From an uncultured Actinomycetes bacterium (GTDB lineage Bacteria > Actinomycetota > Actinomycetes > Mycobacteriales > Nakamurellaceae): a stretch of DNA of 64,000 nt. The notes under the pieces are model-generated. The model was not told the origin of the DNA and made no database searches. It saw only the letters and a program-made list of their open reading frames with translations. Below, piece by piece: positions 8,104-16,289 of the stretch (positions within the stretch are counted from its first letter, which is position 1; each line of letters opens with the position of its first letter). The translations under genes and the position numbers were made by a program. The stretch spans positions 1 through 64,000 of the forward strand of contig CALANS010000003.1 in assembly GCA_937926105.1 (NCBI GenBank), read 5' to 3'.

Positions 8104-9100
8104 GAAGAAATCCGGCAGGGAACGGGTCGGTGGGATCCAGCAGGTACTGCGCGGTGCCGGTGACCCAGGCCCGCCCGGTGATGCTGGGCAGCACCGCCGG
8201 GTACGGCCCCACCGTGTCCGTTCCGATCAGCCGGCCCACGAAGTGCGTGCCGATGAACGACTCGTTGACGAAGTCGGTATCCAGCGCCAGATGGCCGCGC
8301 GCGTGCAGTTGCGCCATCCGGGCGCTGGTGCCGGTGCCGCACGGGGACCGGTCGAACCAGCCCGGGTGGATGGCCATGGCATGCCGGGAGCGCTTCGCAT
8401 CCGAACCGGGCGCAATCAGCGCGACGTGGTGGCAGCCGCGGATGGTGGCGTCCGCCGGGTGCACCGGCTCGGCCGACTCATTGATGGCCGTCATGATCGC
8501 CAACCCGGCGGCCAGCAACTCGTTCTTCGCCGCCCGGTCGAACGGCAGGCCAATCTCGGCGAGTTCCACCATGGCGTAGAAGTTTCCGCCGTAGGCCAGG
8601 TCGTATCGCACCTCGCCCAGGCCGGGCACCGGCACCGTCGCGTCCAGCGACACGGAGAAGGAGGGCACGTTGCGGATGGTCACCGACTCGGCGTGCCCAT
8701 CGGTGACGGCGACGTCGGCAACCACCAGCCCGGCGGGGGTGTCCAGCCGGATCGTTGTCACCGGCTCCGTCACCGTCACCATCCCGGTCTCCACCAGAAC
8801 CGTTGCCACCCCGATGGTTCCGTGTCCGCACATCGGCAGGCAACCGGACACCTCGATGTACAGCACGCCGTAGTCGGCATCCGGCCGGGTGGACGGCTGC
8901 AGGATCGCGCCGGACATGGAGGCATGGCCGCGCGGCTCGTACATCAGCAAGGTGCGCAGCTCGTCGGAGTTCGCCAGGAACCAGCTGCGCCGCTCGGCCA
9001 TGCTGGCGCCGGGCAGCGTGCCAACGCCGCCGGTAATCACCCGGGTGGGCATGCCTTCGGTGTGCGAGTCGACGGCGTGCAGCACCCTGCTCGATCGCAT
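8099..9100 (-). CDS. Proline racemase family, likely 4-hydroxyproline 2-epimerase
   Basis: A 333-residue protein, the normal family length. Both catalytic cysteines are present: Cys91 in MCGHGT and Cys254 in SPCGTGTS. That separates it from trans-3-hydroxyproline dehydratases, where the second cysteine is replaced, and from inactive relatives. The expected reaction is trans-4-hydroxy-L-proline to cis-4-hydroxy-D-proline, the first step of the pathway encoded here. The gene begins 37 bp after the DapA-family deaminase and is probably co-transcribed with it. Proline racemase activity cannot be excluded from sequence. Confidence 0.9.
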   Translation of the reverse strand: MRSSRVLHAVDSHTEGMPTRVITGGVGTLPGASMAERRSWFLANSDELRTLLMYEPRGHASMSGAILQPSTRPDADYGVLYIEVSGCLPMCGHGTIGVATVLVETGMVTVTEPVTTIRLDTPAGLVVADVAVTDGHAESVTIRNVPSFSVSLDATVPVPGLGEVRYDLAYGGNFYAMVELAEIGLPFDRAAKNELLAAGLAIMTAINESAEPVHPADATIRGCHHVALIAPGSDAKRSRHAMAIHPGWFDRSPCGTGTSARMAQLHARGHLALDTDFVNESFIGTHFVGRLIGTDTVGPYPAVLPSITGRAWVTGTAQYLLDPTDPFPAGFLL

Positions 9101-9137
9101 CGGTTCGCCCCGCTCTCAGCGTCCGGTCAGGTTCGGC

Positions 9138-10067
9138 TCAGGTTAGCCCGGCGGCCAGCGCGGCCTCGGTGGCCTTGCGCACCGCGGCCTCCTCCTTGGG
9201 CAACAGCGGCTGGCGCGGCGGGCGGCACCGGCCGCCCCGGTGACCGATCATCTCCATGGACAGCTTGATCGCCTGGATGAAGCCCGTCTTGGAGTCCCAG
9301 CGCAACAGCGGATGCATCAACCGGTACAGCGGCAGCGCGGTGGCCAGGTCGCCGGCCATGCACGCCCGGTACAGCTGCATCGACGCGACGGGGAAGGCGT
9401 TGGCGTATCCGGCGATCCAGCCCTTGCCACCGGCCAGCGCCACCTCCAGCACGGTGTCGTCGGTGCCGATCATCGGGTCCAGAGCGGGTGCCAGCTCGAC
9501 GATCTCGTAGATCCGCCGGACGTCCCCGGAGAACTCCTTGACGGCCACGATCAGGCCCTCGTCGGAGAGCGTCGCCAGCAGCGGCGGGGTGAGGTCCACC
9601 TTGGTGTCGATCGGGTTGTTGTAGGCCGAGACCGGCAGCCCGGCCTTGGCGATCTCCCGGTAGTGCTCGATCAGGCCGCGCTCGTCGGCGGGATAGGTGT
9701 TGGGCGGCAACGCCATCACCGCCTTCGCTCCGGCCTCGGCGGCCTGCTCGGCGCAGCGCCGGGCCTCCATCGCGCCGTAGGCGCCGGTGCCGGGCATCAC
9801 CACGAAGCCCGCGGGCGAGGCCTGCACGGCGGTCTCGACCACCCTGGCCCGCTCGTCGGGGGTCAGCGTCTGGTACTCGCCCAGAGAGCCGTTCGGGGCG
9901 ACGCCGTCGACGCCCTGCGAGGCCAGCCAGGCGACGTGTTCGGCGTAGCCGTCGTAATCGACCGAAAGGTCGTCGTTGAACGGGAGCGCGGTAGCGACGA
10001 TGACGCCGCGCCATGGTTTGTCGGTCGCCGGACCGTGGTCCGAGCTGGTCGCTGGTGTGTCTGCCAT
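9138..10067 (-). CDS. DapA/DHDPS-family protein, likely 1-pyrroline-4-hydroxy-2-carboxylate deaminase
   Basis: A 309-residue TIM-barrel class I lyase of the dihydrodipicolinate synthase/N-acetylneuraminate lyase family. The Schiff-base lysine is Lys177 in VAVKEFSGD and the partner tyrosine is Tyr149 in SAYNNP; the substrate loop NGSLGEY replaces the GTTGE of true DapA, which argues against lysine biosynthesis. In this cluster the fitting reaction is deamination of 1-pyrroline-4-hydroxy-2-carboxylate to 2-oxoglutarate semialdehyde. A GAGGAA ribosome binding site precedes the ATG. A candidate GntR operator lies 43 bp upstream at 10110. Confidence 0.87.
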   Translation of the reverse strand: MADTPATSSDHGPATDKPWRGVIVATALPFNDDLSVDYDGYAEHVAWLASQGVDGVAPNGSLGEYQTLTPDERARVVETAVQASPAGFVVMPGTGAYGAMEARRCAEQAAEAGAKAVMALPPNTYPADERGLIEHYREIAKAGLPVSAYNNPIDTKVDLTPPLLATLSDEGLIVAVKEFSGDVRRIYEIVELAPALDPMIGTDDTVLEVALAGGKGWIAGYANAFPVASMQLYRACMAGDLATALPLYRLMHPLLRWDSKTGFIQAIKLSMEMIGHRGGRCRPPRQPLLPKEEAAVRKATEAALAAGLT

Positions 10068-10109
10068 GGGCTGTTCCTCGCGCTCGACGGTGCTAACGAT
10101 GGCTCCGAT

Positions 10110-10124
10110 CAGTACAATATTACA
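10110..10124 (+). promoter_or_regulatory. Candidate GntR operator, site 1 of 3
   Basis: CAGTACAATATTACA, an AT-rich island in GC-rich DNA, lies 43 bp upstream of the deaminase start codon. It is 13 of 15 identical to the site at 13345 and related to the one at 6260. The core GTACAATATTAC has GTA...TAC symmetry. Confidence 0.5.
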
Positions 10125-10166
10125 CCTTACTGATCGCCGCCGGAAGTCCTCCCGTTCCTCGGGGCA

Positions 10167-11831
10167 TCAACACTCGGCACCGATGAGCCCCAGCGGCACC
10201 GGCGCTGCAATCGGGCGTTCGGTCGGCGGGTGGCGCGGCGTCGTCCCGGCGGTCCGTGCGGCCAGACACTCGGTGGCGTAGCCGCACACCCGGCCCTGGC
10301 ACCAGCCCATGCCCGGCCGCGCCAGCAGCTTGGCGCTGCGCGCATCTGCGGCACCGTCCCGGATCGCTACCGCACGGATGGCCCCGGCCGTGACCTCCTC
10401 GCAACGGCATACCAGGGTGTCGCCGTCGAGCCGATCGATCCAGCCGGCCGGCACCGGATAGGCTCGGGCCAGTGCGCCGGCGAACGCGCGCCACGCGTCC
10501 CGGCGATGCAGCAGGTGCACCCGTCGGGGGTCGATCGCCCGCTCGGCCAAGCGGTCCGCGCCGGTGCGGGTGGTCAACTCCTCGGCCGCAGTGGTTCCGG
10601 CGATCTCGCCCTCCACGACGGCCATCGCAGCACCGCCCACCCCGCAGATCTCTCCGGCGGCGAACACCCCCGGCACGCTGGACCGTTGCTCGGAATCGAC
10701 GACGACCACCGGCAGCCCGTGCGGGTCCTGCGTGGTTCCGCACCCCAGCGCGACCGGCAGCTCCAGCTGCGGCACGAACCCCCAGCCAACCGCCAGCACG
10801 TCGGCGGCGATGCTCCTGGACCCAGCGGTGACGGGATGTCCGGCGGAATCCAGCGGCACCACCGTGACGGTCTGCAGCCGGTCCTCGCCGGAGGCGCGCA
10901 GCACCGTCCAGCCGGTGCGATAGCGCACCCGGTGCAAAGCCAGGTCCCTGGCGTAGCCCAGCCCCTCGGCGAGCTTGCCGGCCGCGGCCCCCACGGCCCG
11001 CACCTCGCGCAGCCACCGGGTGGGTCGCGCGGCCTCGAACACGCCGGGCACGGTGGCGCCGCTGCGCAGCAGCCCGGAGGCCACCGACAGCAGGAACGGG
11101 CCGGTGCCGGCCACCACCACACGCCGGCCGGCCAGCACCGCATGCCCCTTGAGCAGGGATTGGACGCCACCGGCGGTCATCACGCCGGGCAGGTCCCACC
11201 CGGGGAACGGCAGCTGCAGGTCGTAGGCGCCGGTTGCGAGCACCAGACTGCGGGCGTGCACGGTGGTCTCGCGGCGCGCACCCGGCGCTCCGGCGGTGGC
11301 GTACACCGCGAACCGCGGCTCGGGTGCTTCCTCGGCATCACCCCGGGCATCGCACCCGGCCCCGCCGGTGGGCAGCGGTTCCAGTGCCCAGACCTCGTGC
11401 CCCGCCAGGTGCGTCACCGTTCCGGCGGCGACGTGGCCGGCCAGCCGGCGGCGCAGGCTGCGGTAGCGCCGCAGATTGTGGTGCACGCCGGCAACCTCGG
11501 CCTCGCGCAGCGGGCCGATTCCGGAAACCGGCGCGGGGGCCGGGTGGCGCCAGAACTGGCCGCCCACCACAGGCTCGGAGTCGATCAACACCACGGCGGC
11601 ACCCGCCGCGGCGGCGGCGACCGCGGCCGCCAGCCCGGCCGGCCCGGCGCCGACGACGGCGACATCGGTGACGATGCCCTCGGCGTGCACCCCGCCCACG
11701 GCCATCGCCGACGGCACCGAGCCCGACGCCTCCGGTCCACCCAGCGCCGGTCTACCCAGCGCCGGTCCACCCAGCGCCGGTCCACGCAGGCCCAGTCCAG
11801 ATGCGTCCGGTTCACACGGCAAGGTCGCCAT
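10167..11831 (-). CDS. FAD/NAD(P)-dependent oxidoreductase with BFD-type iron-sulfur domain (D-hydroxyproline dehydrogenase alpha-type)
   Basis: A 554-residue protein of the HcnB/OoxA/LhpB type. A Rossmann FAD motif VAVVGAGPAGLAAAV occurs at about residue 56, a second dinucleotide motif VVVAGTGPFLLSVA in the middle, and a C-terminal BFD-like [2Fe-2S] domain with CRCEE and CQGRVCG. With the small ferredoxin-like protein and the DadA-like subunit upstream it should form a heteromeric dehydrogenase that oxidises D-hydroxyproline. The ATG at 11831 overlaps the small subunit gene by 20 bp. The first 42 residues are a low-complexity extension encoded by a 15-bp tandem repeat; the ATG at 11705 (MAVGG) is an alternative start that removes it. 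Confidence 0.88.
   Translation of the reverse strand: MATLPCEPDASGLGLRGPALGGPALGRPALGGPEASGSVPSAMAVGGVHAEGIVTDVAVVGAGPAGLAAAVAAAAAGAAVVLIDSEPVVGGQFWRHPAPAPVSGIGPLREAEVAGVHHNLRRYRSLRRRLAGHVAAGTVTHLAGHEVWALEPLPTGGAGCDARGDAEEAPEPRFAVYATAGAPGARRETTVHARSLVLATGAYDLQLPFPGWDLPGVMTAGGVQSLLKGHAVLAGRRVVVAGTGPFLLSVASGLLRSGATVPGVFEAARPTRWLREVRAVGAAAGKLAEGLGYARDLALHRVRYRTGWTVLRASGEDRLQTVTVVPLDSAGHPVTAGSRSIAADVLAVGWGFVPQLELPVALGCGTTQDPHGLPVVVVDSEQRSSVPGVFAAGEICGVGGAAMAVVEGEIAGTTAAEELTTRTGADRLAERAIDPRRVHLLHRRDAWRAFAGALARAYPVPAGWIDRLDGDTLVCRCEEVTAGAIRAVAIRDGAADARSAKLLARPGMGWCQGRVCGYATECLAARTAGTTPRHPPTERPIAAPVPLGLIGAEC
11736..11810. repeat. 15-bp tandem repeat, five degenerate units, inside the 5' coding end
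   Basis: Units TCCACCCAGCGCCGG and variants start at 11736, 11751, 11766, 11781 and 11796; the first three are nearly identical and the last two degenerate. In the gene's frame they encode five-residue repeats such as GPALG. This extension lies before the FAD-binding fold and is not part of the family core. Confidence 0.85.
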
Positions 11832-12081
11832 GGCCGGTGCCCTCCTGACTGGTGACCGTCATGGCCTCGTCCGCGATCACTCGGCAGGCCCGCTGGTTGG
11901 GTGACCCGTCCACTCGGACCAGGCAGTCGAAGCAGATACCGATGCCGCAGAAGACACCGCGCGGCCGGCCCGCGATCCGGGTCGTGCGCCAGGACCGGAT
12001 CCCGGCCGCAATCAGGGCCGCGCCGATGCTCTGCCCCGGGCGGAACTCGACCGGTGTCCCGTCGAAGGTGAAGCTGCTCAT
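11812..12081 (-). CDS. Small (2Fe-2S)-binding protein (D-hydroxyproline dehydrogenase gamma-type, HcnA-like)
   Basis: An 89-residue ferredoxin-like subunit with an N-terminal beta-grasp (FTFDGTPVEFRPGQSIGAAL) and a cysteine cluster FCGIGICFDC (C-x4-C-x2-C) followed by a fourth cysteine in RACRVI. It is the electron-transfer subunit seen beside HcnB/OoxA-type flavoproteins. The ATG at 12081 overlaps the TGA of the upstream DadA-like gene (ATGA), and its own stop lies 20 bp inside the next gene, so the three subunits are probably translated in a coupled way. No signal peptide; cytoplasmic or membrane-peripheral. Confidence 0.9.
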   Translation of the reverse strand: MSSFTFDGTPVEFRPGQSIGAALIAAGIRSWRTTRIAGRPRGVFCGIGICFDCLVRVDGSPNQRACRVIADEAMTVTSQEGTGHGDLAV

Positions 12082-13313
12082 GCCGATGCCCCCCACGCGA
12101 CGGTGCCGGCATCCCGAGGGGCGCCGGGCACTCGCGGGGTCGGAGCGGATGGGTCGCCGAACCGGGCGGGCGAGAACGGTTCCGGTGTCACCCGGGTCGC
12201 GCGACCGGCCAGCAGGTCCGCGATCAGCGCCCCGGTCGCCGGGGCCAGCCCGATCCCGGCGCCCTCGTGCCCACACGCGTGCCACACCCCGGGCACCCGC
12301 GGGTCCGGCCCGATCACCGGCAGGTGGTCCGGGCAGTACGGCCGAAAGCCGCGATAGACCCGCATCAGCGACACCCCCGCCAGCATCGGGAACAGCCGGA
12401 CCGCTTGCGCCGCCAGCAGCCTGACCACCTGATAGCGCACCGCATGGTCGAATCCGACCCGTTCCCGGCTGGCGCCGATCAGCACGGTGCCGCCCTGGGT
12501 GCCCTCCACCACCACCGAGGTCTCCAGGCCGGCATCGCCGGAGGCGACGTTCGCGACGTAGTCCGCGGTGTACACCTTGTGCCGTACCACCTGCGGCAGC
12601 GGCTCGGTCACCAGGATGAAGCCTCTGCGGGGCAGCACCGGGATGGGGGCACCGAGCCGGGTGGACACCTCACCGCCCCAGGTGCCCGCGGCGTTGATCA
12701 CCACCTCGGCCGGGATCTCCCGTACCCCGTCACCGCTTCGATACCGCACTGCCCGCACCGCGCCACCGGAGTCGACCCGGACCCCGGTCACCTCGACGTC
12801 GCACCGCACCGTCGCGCCGAAGGCCCGGGCAGCCCGCAGCAATGCCGCAGCCGCCCGCACCGGCTGCACCTGCTGGTCGGCCGGGTAGAACACCCCGCCG
12901 GGCAGCCCGGGAACCAGATGCGGTTCGTACCCGGCAAGGTCGTCGCCGCCCACCGGCGCACACTCCACCCCGGCGGATGCCTGACGCTCGGCGAACGCCA
13001 TCAGGCCGGCCAGCGCCTCGGCCCCGGTCGCGACCACCAGCCCGCCCTTAGGCTGCCACTCCAGATCATCGGTGCTCACGCCGGATCCGGGATCCGCGCC
13101 CAGGGCATGCCACAGCGCGCCGGACCACCGGGCCAGCTCCAGCTCAGGGCCGGGCGGCTTGTCGGAGACCAGGATGTTGCCCTCACCCCGACCGGTGGTG
13201 CCGCCGCCGATCGTGCCGCGGTCCACGACGGTGACGTGGTGGCCGTCGCGGGCCAGGAAGTAGCCGCAGGCCGCGCCGACGATGCCGGCGCCGATCACCA
13301 CGACCCGTGCCAC
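12078..13313 (-). CDS. DadA-like FAD-dependent oxidoreductase (D-hydroxyproline dehydrogenase beta-type)
   Basis: A 411-residue DAO-family flavoprotein. FAD motif VVVIGAGIVGAACGYFLARDG is at the N terminus (written here in two parts: VVVIGAGIVGAAC and GYFLARDG), with the conserved WGGE and RPYCPDHLPVIG segments typical of D-amino-acid dehydrogenases, and the C-terminal CGHEGAGIGLAPATG loop. It should oxidise cis-4-hydroxy-D-proline to 1-pyrroline-4-hydroxy-2-carboxylate. I start it at the GTG at 13313, just before the FAD strand; an ATG at 13352 would add 13 residues but overlap the candidate operator at 13345. It is the first gene of the cluster. Confidence 0.87.
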   Translation of the reverse strand: MARVVVIGAGIVGAACGYFLARDGHHVTVVDRGTIGGGTTGRGEGNILVSDKPPGPELELARWSGALWHALGADPGSGVSTDDLEWQPKGGLVVATGAEALAGLMAFAERQASAGVECAPVGGDDLAGYEPHLVPGLPGGVFYPADQQVQPVRAAAALLRAARAFGATVRCDVEVTGVRVDSGGAVRAVRYRSGDGVREIPAEVVINAAGTWGGEVSTRLGAPIPVLPRRGFILVTEPLPQVVRHKVYTADYVANVASGDAGLETSVVVEGTQGGTVLIGASRERVGFDHAVRYQVVRLLAAQAVRLFPMLAGVSLMRVYRGFRPYCPDHLPVIGPDPRVPGVWHACGHEGAGIGLAPATGALIADLLAGRATRVTPEPFSPARFGDPSAPTPRVPGAPRDAGTVAWGASA

Positions 13314-13344
13314 CGCGCCTCCCGTCGTGCCCCGTTTCGGGCGC

Positions 13345-13359
13345 CAGTGCAATGTTACA
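13345..13359 (+). promoter_or_regulatory. Candidate GntR operator, site 2 of 3
   Basis: CAGTGCAATGTTACA lies 32 bp upstream of the dehydrogenase start at 13313 and overlaps the stop codon of the nucleoside hydrolase gene. The overlapping GTTACATAAC (13354-13363 region) is itself nearly palindromic. It matches site 1 at 13 of 15 positions. Confidence 0.5.
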
Positions 13360-14332
13360 TAACGCTACGAGGTTGGCGTACCGGTCGGGAGGGCTCGGTC
13401 CGGGTGGACAACGTCGCCCTGATGTGCGCGAAGAACGCCTCCGAGTCGACCGCCTCGATCACGGTCGCGTTGGGCTCCAGGCCGTGCACCCCCCAGGACA
13501 TCGCCGAGTAGCCGCGGGTCAGCTCCGAGCCGGCCTCGACGTCCACGTGGTACGGGGCGCTCGCCGCGATCAACTCCGGATGCAGCAGCACGCTGACGGT
13601 CAGCGAGTCGGGGTGCGTGGAACCGTCGATGCCCACCCGACGATCGAAATCCAGGGTGGTGGCCACGATCTGGGTGAAGAAGTCGGCCAGCGGGGTGCCC
13701 ACCGCGGCGATCTCGTCCAACCGATCCTGCCCGAACACGGCATCCCGCAGCGTCAGCCGGTCCCACGGCACGATCACCGTGTCGAACCCCGCGGCCAGCA
13801 CCGCCTTCGCCGCCTCCGGGTCGACATAGAAGTTGAACTCGGCGGCGGCGGTGATATTGCCCCGGCCATTGTTGGACCCGCCCATGATGTACAGCGCCTT
13901 GACGTTCCGCACGAAGTCGCGATCCTTCGCGGCCGCCAACGCGATATTGGTCAGTGGCCCGATCGCGACCACACACAGCTCGCCCGGGTTCTCGGCGGCC
14001 AGCCGGATCAGCGCGTCCACGGCATGCTCGCGTTCCGGTTCCAGGCCGACGGTATCGATCGACAGGCCGCCGACCCCGTCGCCGTGCACGTTCTCGGCGC
14101 TGACCCACGGGCGCACCAGCGGCTGCCGGCTGCCCAGGTACACCGGAACGGAGCCCAGCCGGCCCGCCACCGACATGGTCAGGAAGGCGTTGCGCACTTG
14201 CTGGTCGAAGCCGACGTTGCCGGCGACCATCGTCACCGCCGTGAGGTCGGCGGCGGGATCCAGCAGACCCACCAGCAGCGCCACGCAGTCGTCCTGCGCG
14301 GTGTCGGTGTCGATGACGAGGGGGATGGCCAC
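13355..14332 (-). CDS. Nucleoside hydrolase (IUNH family)
   Basis: A 325-residue inosine/uridine-preferring nucleoside hydrolase, which splits ribonucleosides into ribose and base. The N-terminal calcium-binding motif reads DTDTAQDD (family DTDxGxDD, here with Ala-Gln in the middle), followed by VAGNVGFDQQVRNA and the conserved IGPLTNIALA; the C-terminal DGSTHPDSL carries a further ligand and the catalytic-site histidine region. The start is the GTG at 14332. It is divergent from a ribokinase that would phosphorylate the ribose released. The 132-bp gap between them must hold both promoters; I see no clear operator in it. Confidence 0.9.
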   Translation of the reverse strand: MAIPLVIDTDTAQDDCVALLVGLLDPAADLTAVTMVAGNVGFDQQVRNAFLTMSVAGRLGSVPVYLGSRQPLVRPWVSAENVHGDGVGGLSIDTVGLEPEREHAVDALIRLAAENPGELCVVAIGPLTNIALAAAKDRDFVRNVKALYIMGGSNNGRGNITAAAEFNFYVDPEAAKAVLAAGFDTVIVPWDRLTLRDAVFGQDRLDEIAAVGTPLADFFTQIVATTLDFDRRVGIDGSTHPDSLTVSVLLHPELIAASAPYHVDVEAGSELTRGYSAMSWGVHGLEPNATVIEAVDSEAFFAHIRATLSTRTEPSRPVRQPRSVM

Positions 14333-14464
14333 GGGAATCTCCAGCCGGGGGTCGCATGGTCCGGTTGTCCGGAAGCAGCCAGCGTACCGAGGGCCGGCGC
14401 ACCGAGCGGCGTCCCCGGGGCCGCCCGGACCGAGCGGGGTCCGATTTCCGGTTATCTTGATCCC

Positions 14465-15484
14465 ATGCGCGCCGCCCACCCCCCGGGACATGGCCGCCGT
14501 CCGATCACGACTCCCCGGATCGCGGTGGTCGGTAGCTACGGCACCGGCATGACGATGTGGCTGGACCGGGTCCCGGGGCGCGGCGAGACGCTCGGCGGCG
14601 CCCGGTTCTCCGCCGGTCCCGGCGGCAAGGGTTCCAACCAGGCGATCGGTGCGGCTCGGCTGGGCGCGCGGGTGCAGCTGCTCACGGCGATCGGTGACGA
14701 CGAGTTCGGGGCCGCCGCCCGCCGGTTGTGGCAGGCCGAAGGAGTGGACGCGGGGAGCGTGATCACCGCCGATGCCGCGACCATGGTCGGGGTCATCCTG
14801 GTCGAGTCGGACGGGGAGAACCGAATCGTGATCGCCCCCGGCGCGCTCGACCATCTGACCCCACGGCACGTCGCCGGATTCGGCGACGCCATCGCGGCAT
14901 CCGACCTACTGATGGTGTGCAACGAGATCCCGGCCGACACCGTGGTGGCCGCGCTGCGCACCGCCCGCGAGCGGGGGACCCGGACGCTGCTGAACCCGGC
15001 GCCGGCCCGCGATCTGCCCGCCGACGCGCGCGGCCTGGTCGACTACCTCACGCCGAACCTGGGAGAGGCCCGACTGCTGGCCGGCGCCGGCGACCGGGCC
15101 GGTGTCGAGGAGATCCTGGACCGGCTGCGCGAGCGGTTCGCCGCGACGGTCGTGCTGACCGCCGGCGGCGACGGGGCGTTCGTGGACGACCCGGCCACCG
15201 GGCGCACCGCCATCCAGCCGGTGGCACCGCCCGCCATCGTGGATACCACCGGCGCCGGCGATGCGTTCAACGCCGCGCTGGCGGTCGCGCTGTGCCGCGG
15301 CGAGGGCCCCCTCGCCGCCGCCCGATATGCCGTGGCGGCCGGTGCATTCGCCGTCAGCCGGCCCGAGGTGATTCCCGGCCTGGGCACCGCGGAGGACCTC
15401 GCCGCGCTGTTGTCTGAAAATCTGCCGCCAGATTCCGACCCCGCCAGCGTTTCCGCAGGTCGCGCCGGGCTCGGGCGAATCTAG
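14465..15484 (+). CDS. rbsK: Ribokinase (PfkB family)
   Basis: A 339-residue sugar kinase expected to convert ribose to ribose 5-phosphate. Family motifs are clear: PfkB signature 1 GGKGSNQAIGAARLGA near residue 55 and signature 2 DTTGAGDAFNAA near residue 260, which contains the catalytic aspartate. The ATG at 14465 is chosen; upstream sequence in this frame is the antisense of the hydrolase. It is followed after 44 bp by deoxyribose-phosphate aldolase, making a nucleoside-sugar salvage unit with the divergent hydrolase. The N-terminal 18 residues before the first strand are an extension. Confidence 0.9.
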   Translation: MRAAHPPGHGRRPITTPRIAVVGSYGTGMTMWLDRVPGRGETLGGARFSAGPGGKGSNQAIGAARLGARVQLLTAIGDDEFGAAARRLWQAEGVDAGSVITADAATMVGVILVESDGENRIVIAPGALDHLTPRHVAGFGDAIAASDLLMVCNEIPADTVVAALRTARERGTRTLLNPAPARDLPADARGLVDYLTPNLGEARLLAGAGDRAGVEEILDRLRERFAATVVLTAGGDGAFVDDPATGRTAIQPVAPPAIVDTTGAGDAFNAALAVALCRGEGPLAAARYAVAAGAFAVSRPEVIPGLGTAEDLAALLSENLPPDSDPASVSAGRAGLGRI

Positions 15485-15510
15485 CGGCAGAATCTCAGAT
15501 TCTCTCCGCT
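15483..15510. other. Stem-loop between rbsK and deoC
   Basis: AGCGG (15483-15487) and CCGCT (15506-15510) flank the perfect palindrome GAATCTCAGATTC (15490-15502). A related palindrome, AATCTGCCGCCAGATT, lies at 15419-15434 in the 3' end of rbsK. It sits directly ahead of the deoC ribosome binding site; it could act as an attenuator, operator or RNA-processing site. Confidence 0.4.
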
Positions 15511-15528
15511 TTGGGAAAGGACCCGCTG

Positions 15529-16221
15529 ATGTATTCCGTAACCGACCCCACCTCGCTGGCCCCATACATCCAGCACACCCGGATCTCCGCCGGACTGACC
15601 CGCGACGAGCTGGTCGCGCACTGCGAGGAGGCCGCCCGGTACAGCTTCAACGCAGCGATGGTGCCCGCCAGCTGGGTGCCGCTCGCCGTGCAGGTATTGC
15701 GCGGCACCGGCGTCCAGGTTGCGTCGGCGCTGGACTTCCCCACCGTCGGGGTGATGACCTCCGCCGGCAAGGCCGCCGAGGCCCGTGCCATCGCCGAGGC
15801 GGGCGCCGACCAGATCGACATCGGGGTGCAGATCGGCTGGCTGAAAAGCGGGATGGAGCGCGAGTTCGCCGCCGACATCGCCGGCGTGGTGGCCGCGGGC
15901 ATCCCGGTGAAGGTGATGCTGGAGCTGCCGCTGCTCACCCCCGGTGAGCGCGACCGGGCGGTGGACTTGGCCATGGACGCGGGCGCGGCCTACCTGAAGA
16001 ACGCCAGCAGCGGTGCGATCGAGGTCGCCAACCCGGGCAGCATCGGCTATCTGGTGGGCCGGGCCCGGGACGGGGTACTGGTCAAGGCGTCGGGAAAGAT
16101 CACCAGCCTGGATCAGGCGGTGTCCCTGTTGGACGCCGGCGCGGTGCTGCTGGGCACCAGTTCGGGGATTGCCATCGTCACCGCCGGGTCCGCTGGGGCT
16201 GCCGACACCTCCGGGTATTAG
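15529..16221 (+). CDS. deoC: Deoxyribose-phosphate aldolase (DeoC/LacD family)
   Basis: A 230-residue class I aldolase that cleaves 2-deoxyribose 5-phosphate to acetaldehyde and glyceraldehyde 3-phosphate. The first conserved lysine lies in AYLKNASSG and the Schiff-base lysine region is VLVKASGKIT, with the VMLELPLL strand between, as in the family. The ATG at 15529 has a good GGGAAAGGA site 8 bp upstream; a TTG at 15511 is less likely. It follows ribokinase on the same strand. Substitutions around the first lysine (NASSG rather than TSTGF) leave some doubt about the exact sugar phosphate. Confidence 0.85.
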   Translation: MYSVTDPTSLAPYIQHTRISAGLTRDELVAHCEEAARYSFNAAMVPASWVPLAVQVLRGTGVQVASALDFPTVGVMTSAGKAAEARAIAEAGADQIDIGVQIGWLKSGMEREFAADIAGVVAAGIPVKVMLELPLLTPGERDRAVDLAMDAGAAYLKNASSGAIEVANPGSIGYLVGRARDGVLVKASGKITSLDQAVSLLDAGAVLLGTSSGIAIVTAGSAGAADTSGY

Positions 16222-16289
16222 CGGACGGCAACCCGCCGGATGGAGGACCCTGGACATCGGCGGGTAGCGGCCGAAGATGGGTGATCGTG

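Noticed and set aside
9138..10067. Assignment of the DapA-family gene to lysine biosynthesis
   Set aside because: The substrate loop reads NGSLGEY instead of the GTTGE pattern, and the gene sits inside a hydroxyproline-type cluster; the Schiff-base lysine alone does not identify DapA.
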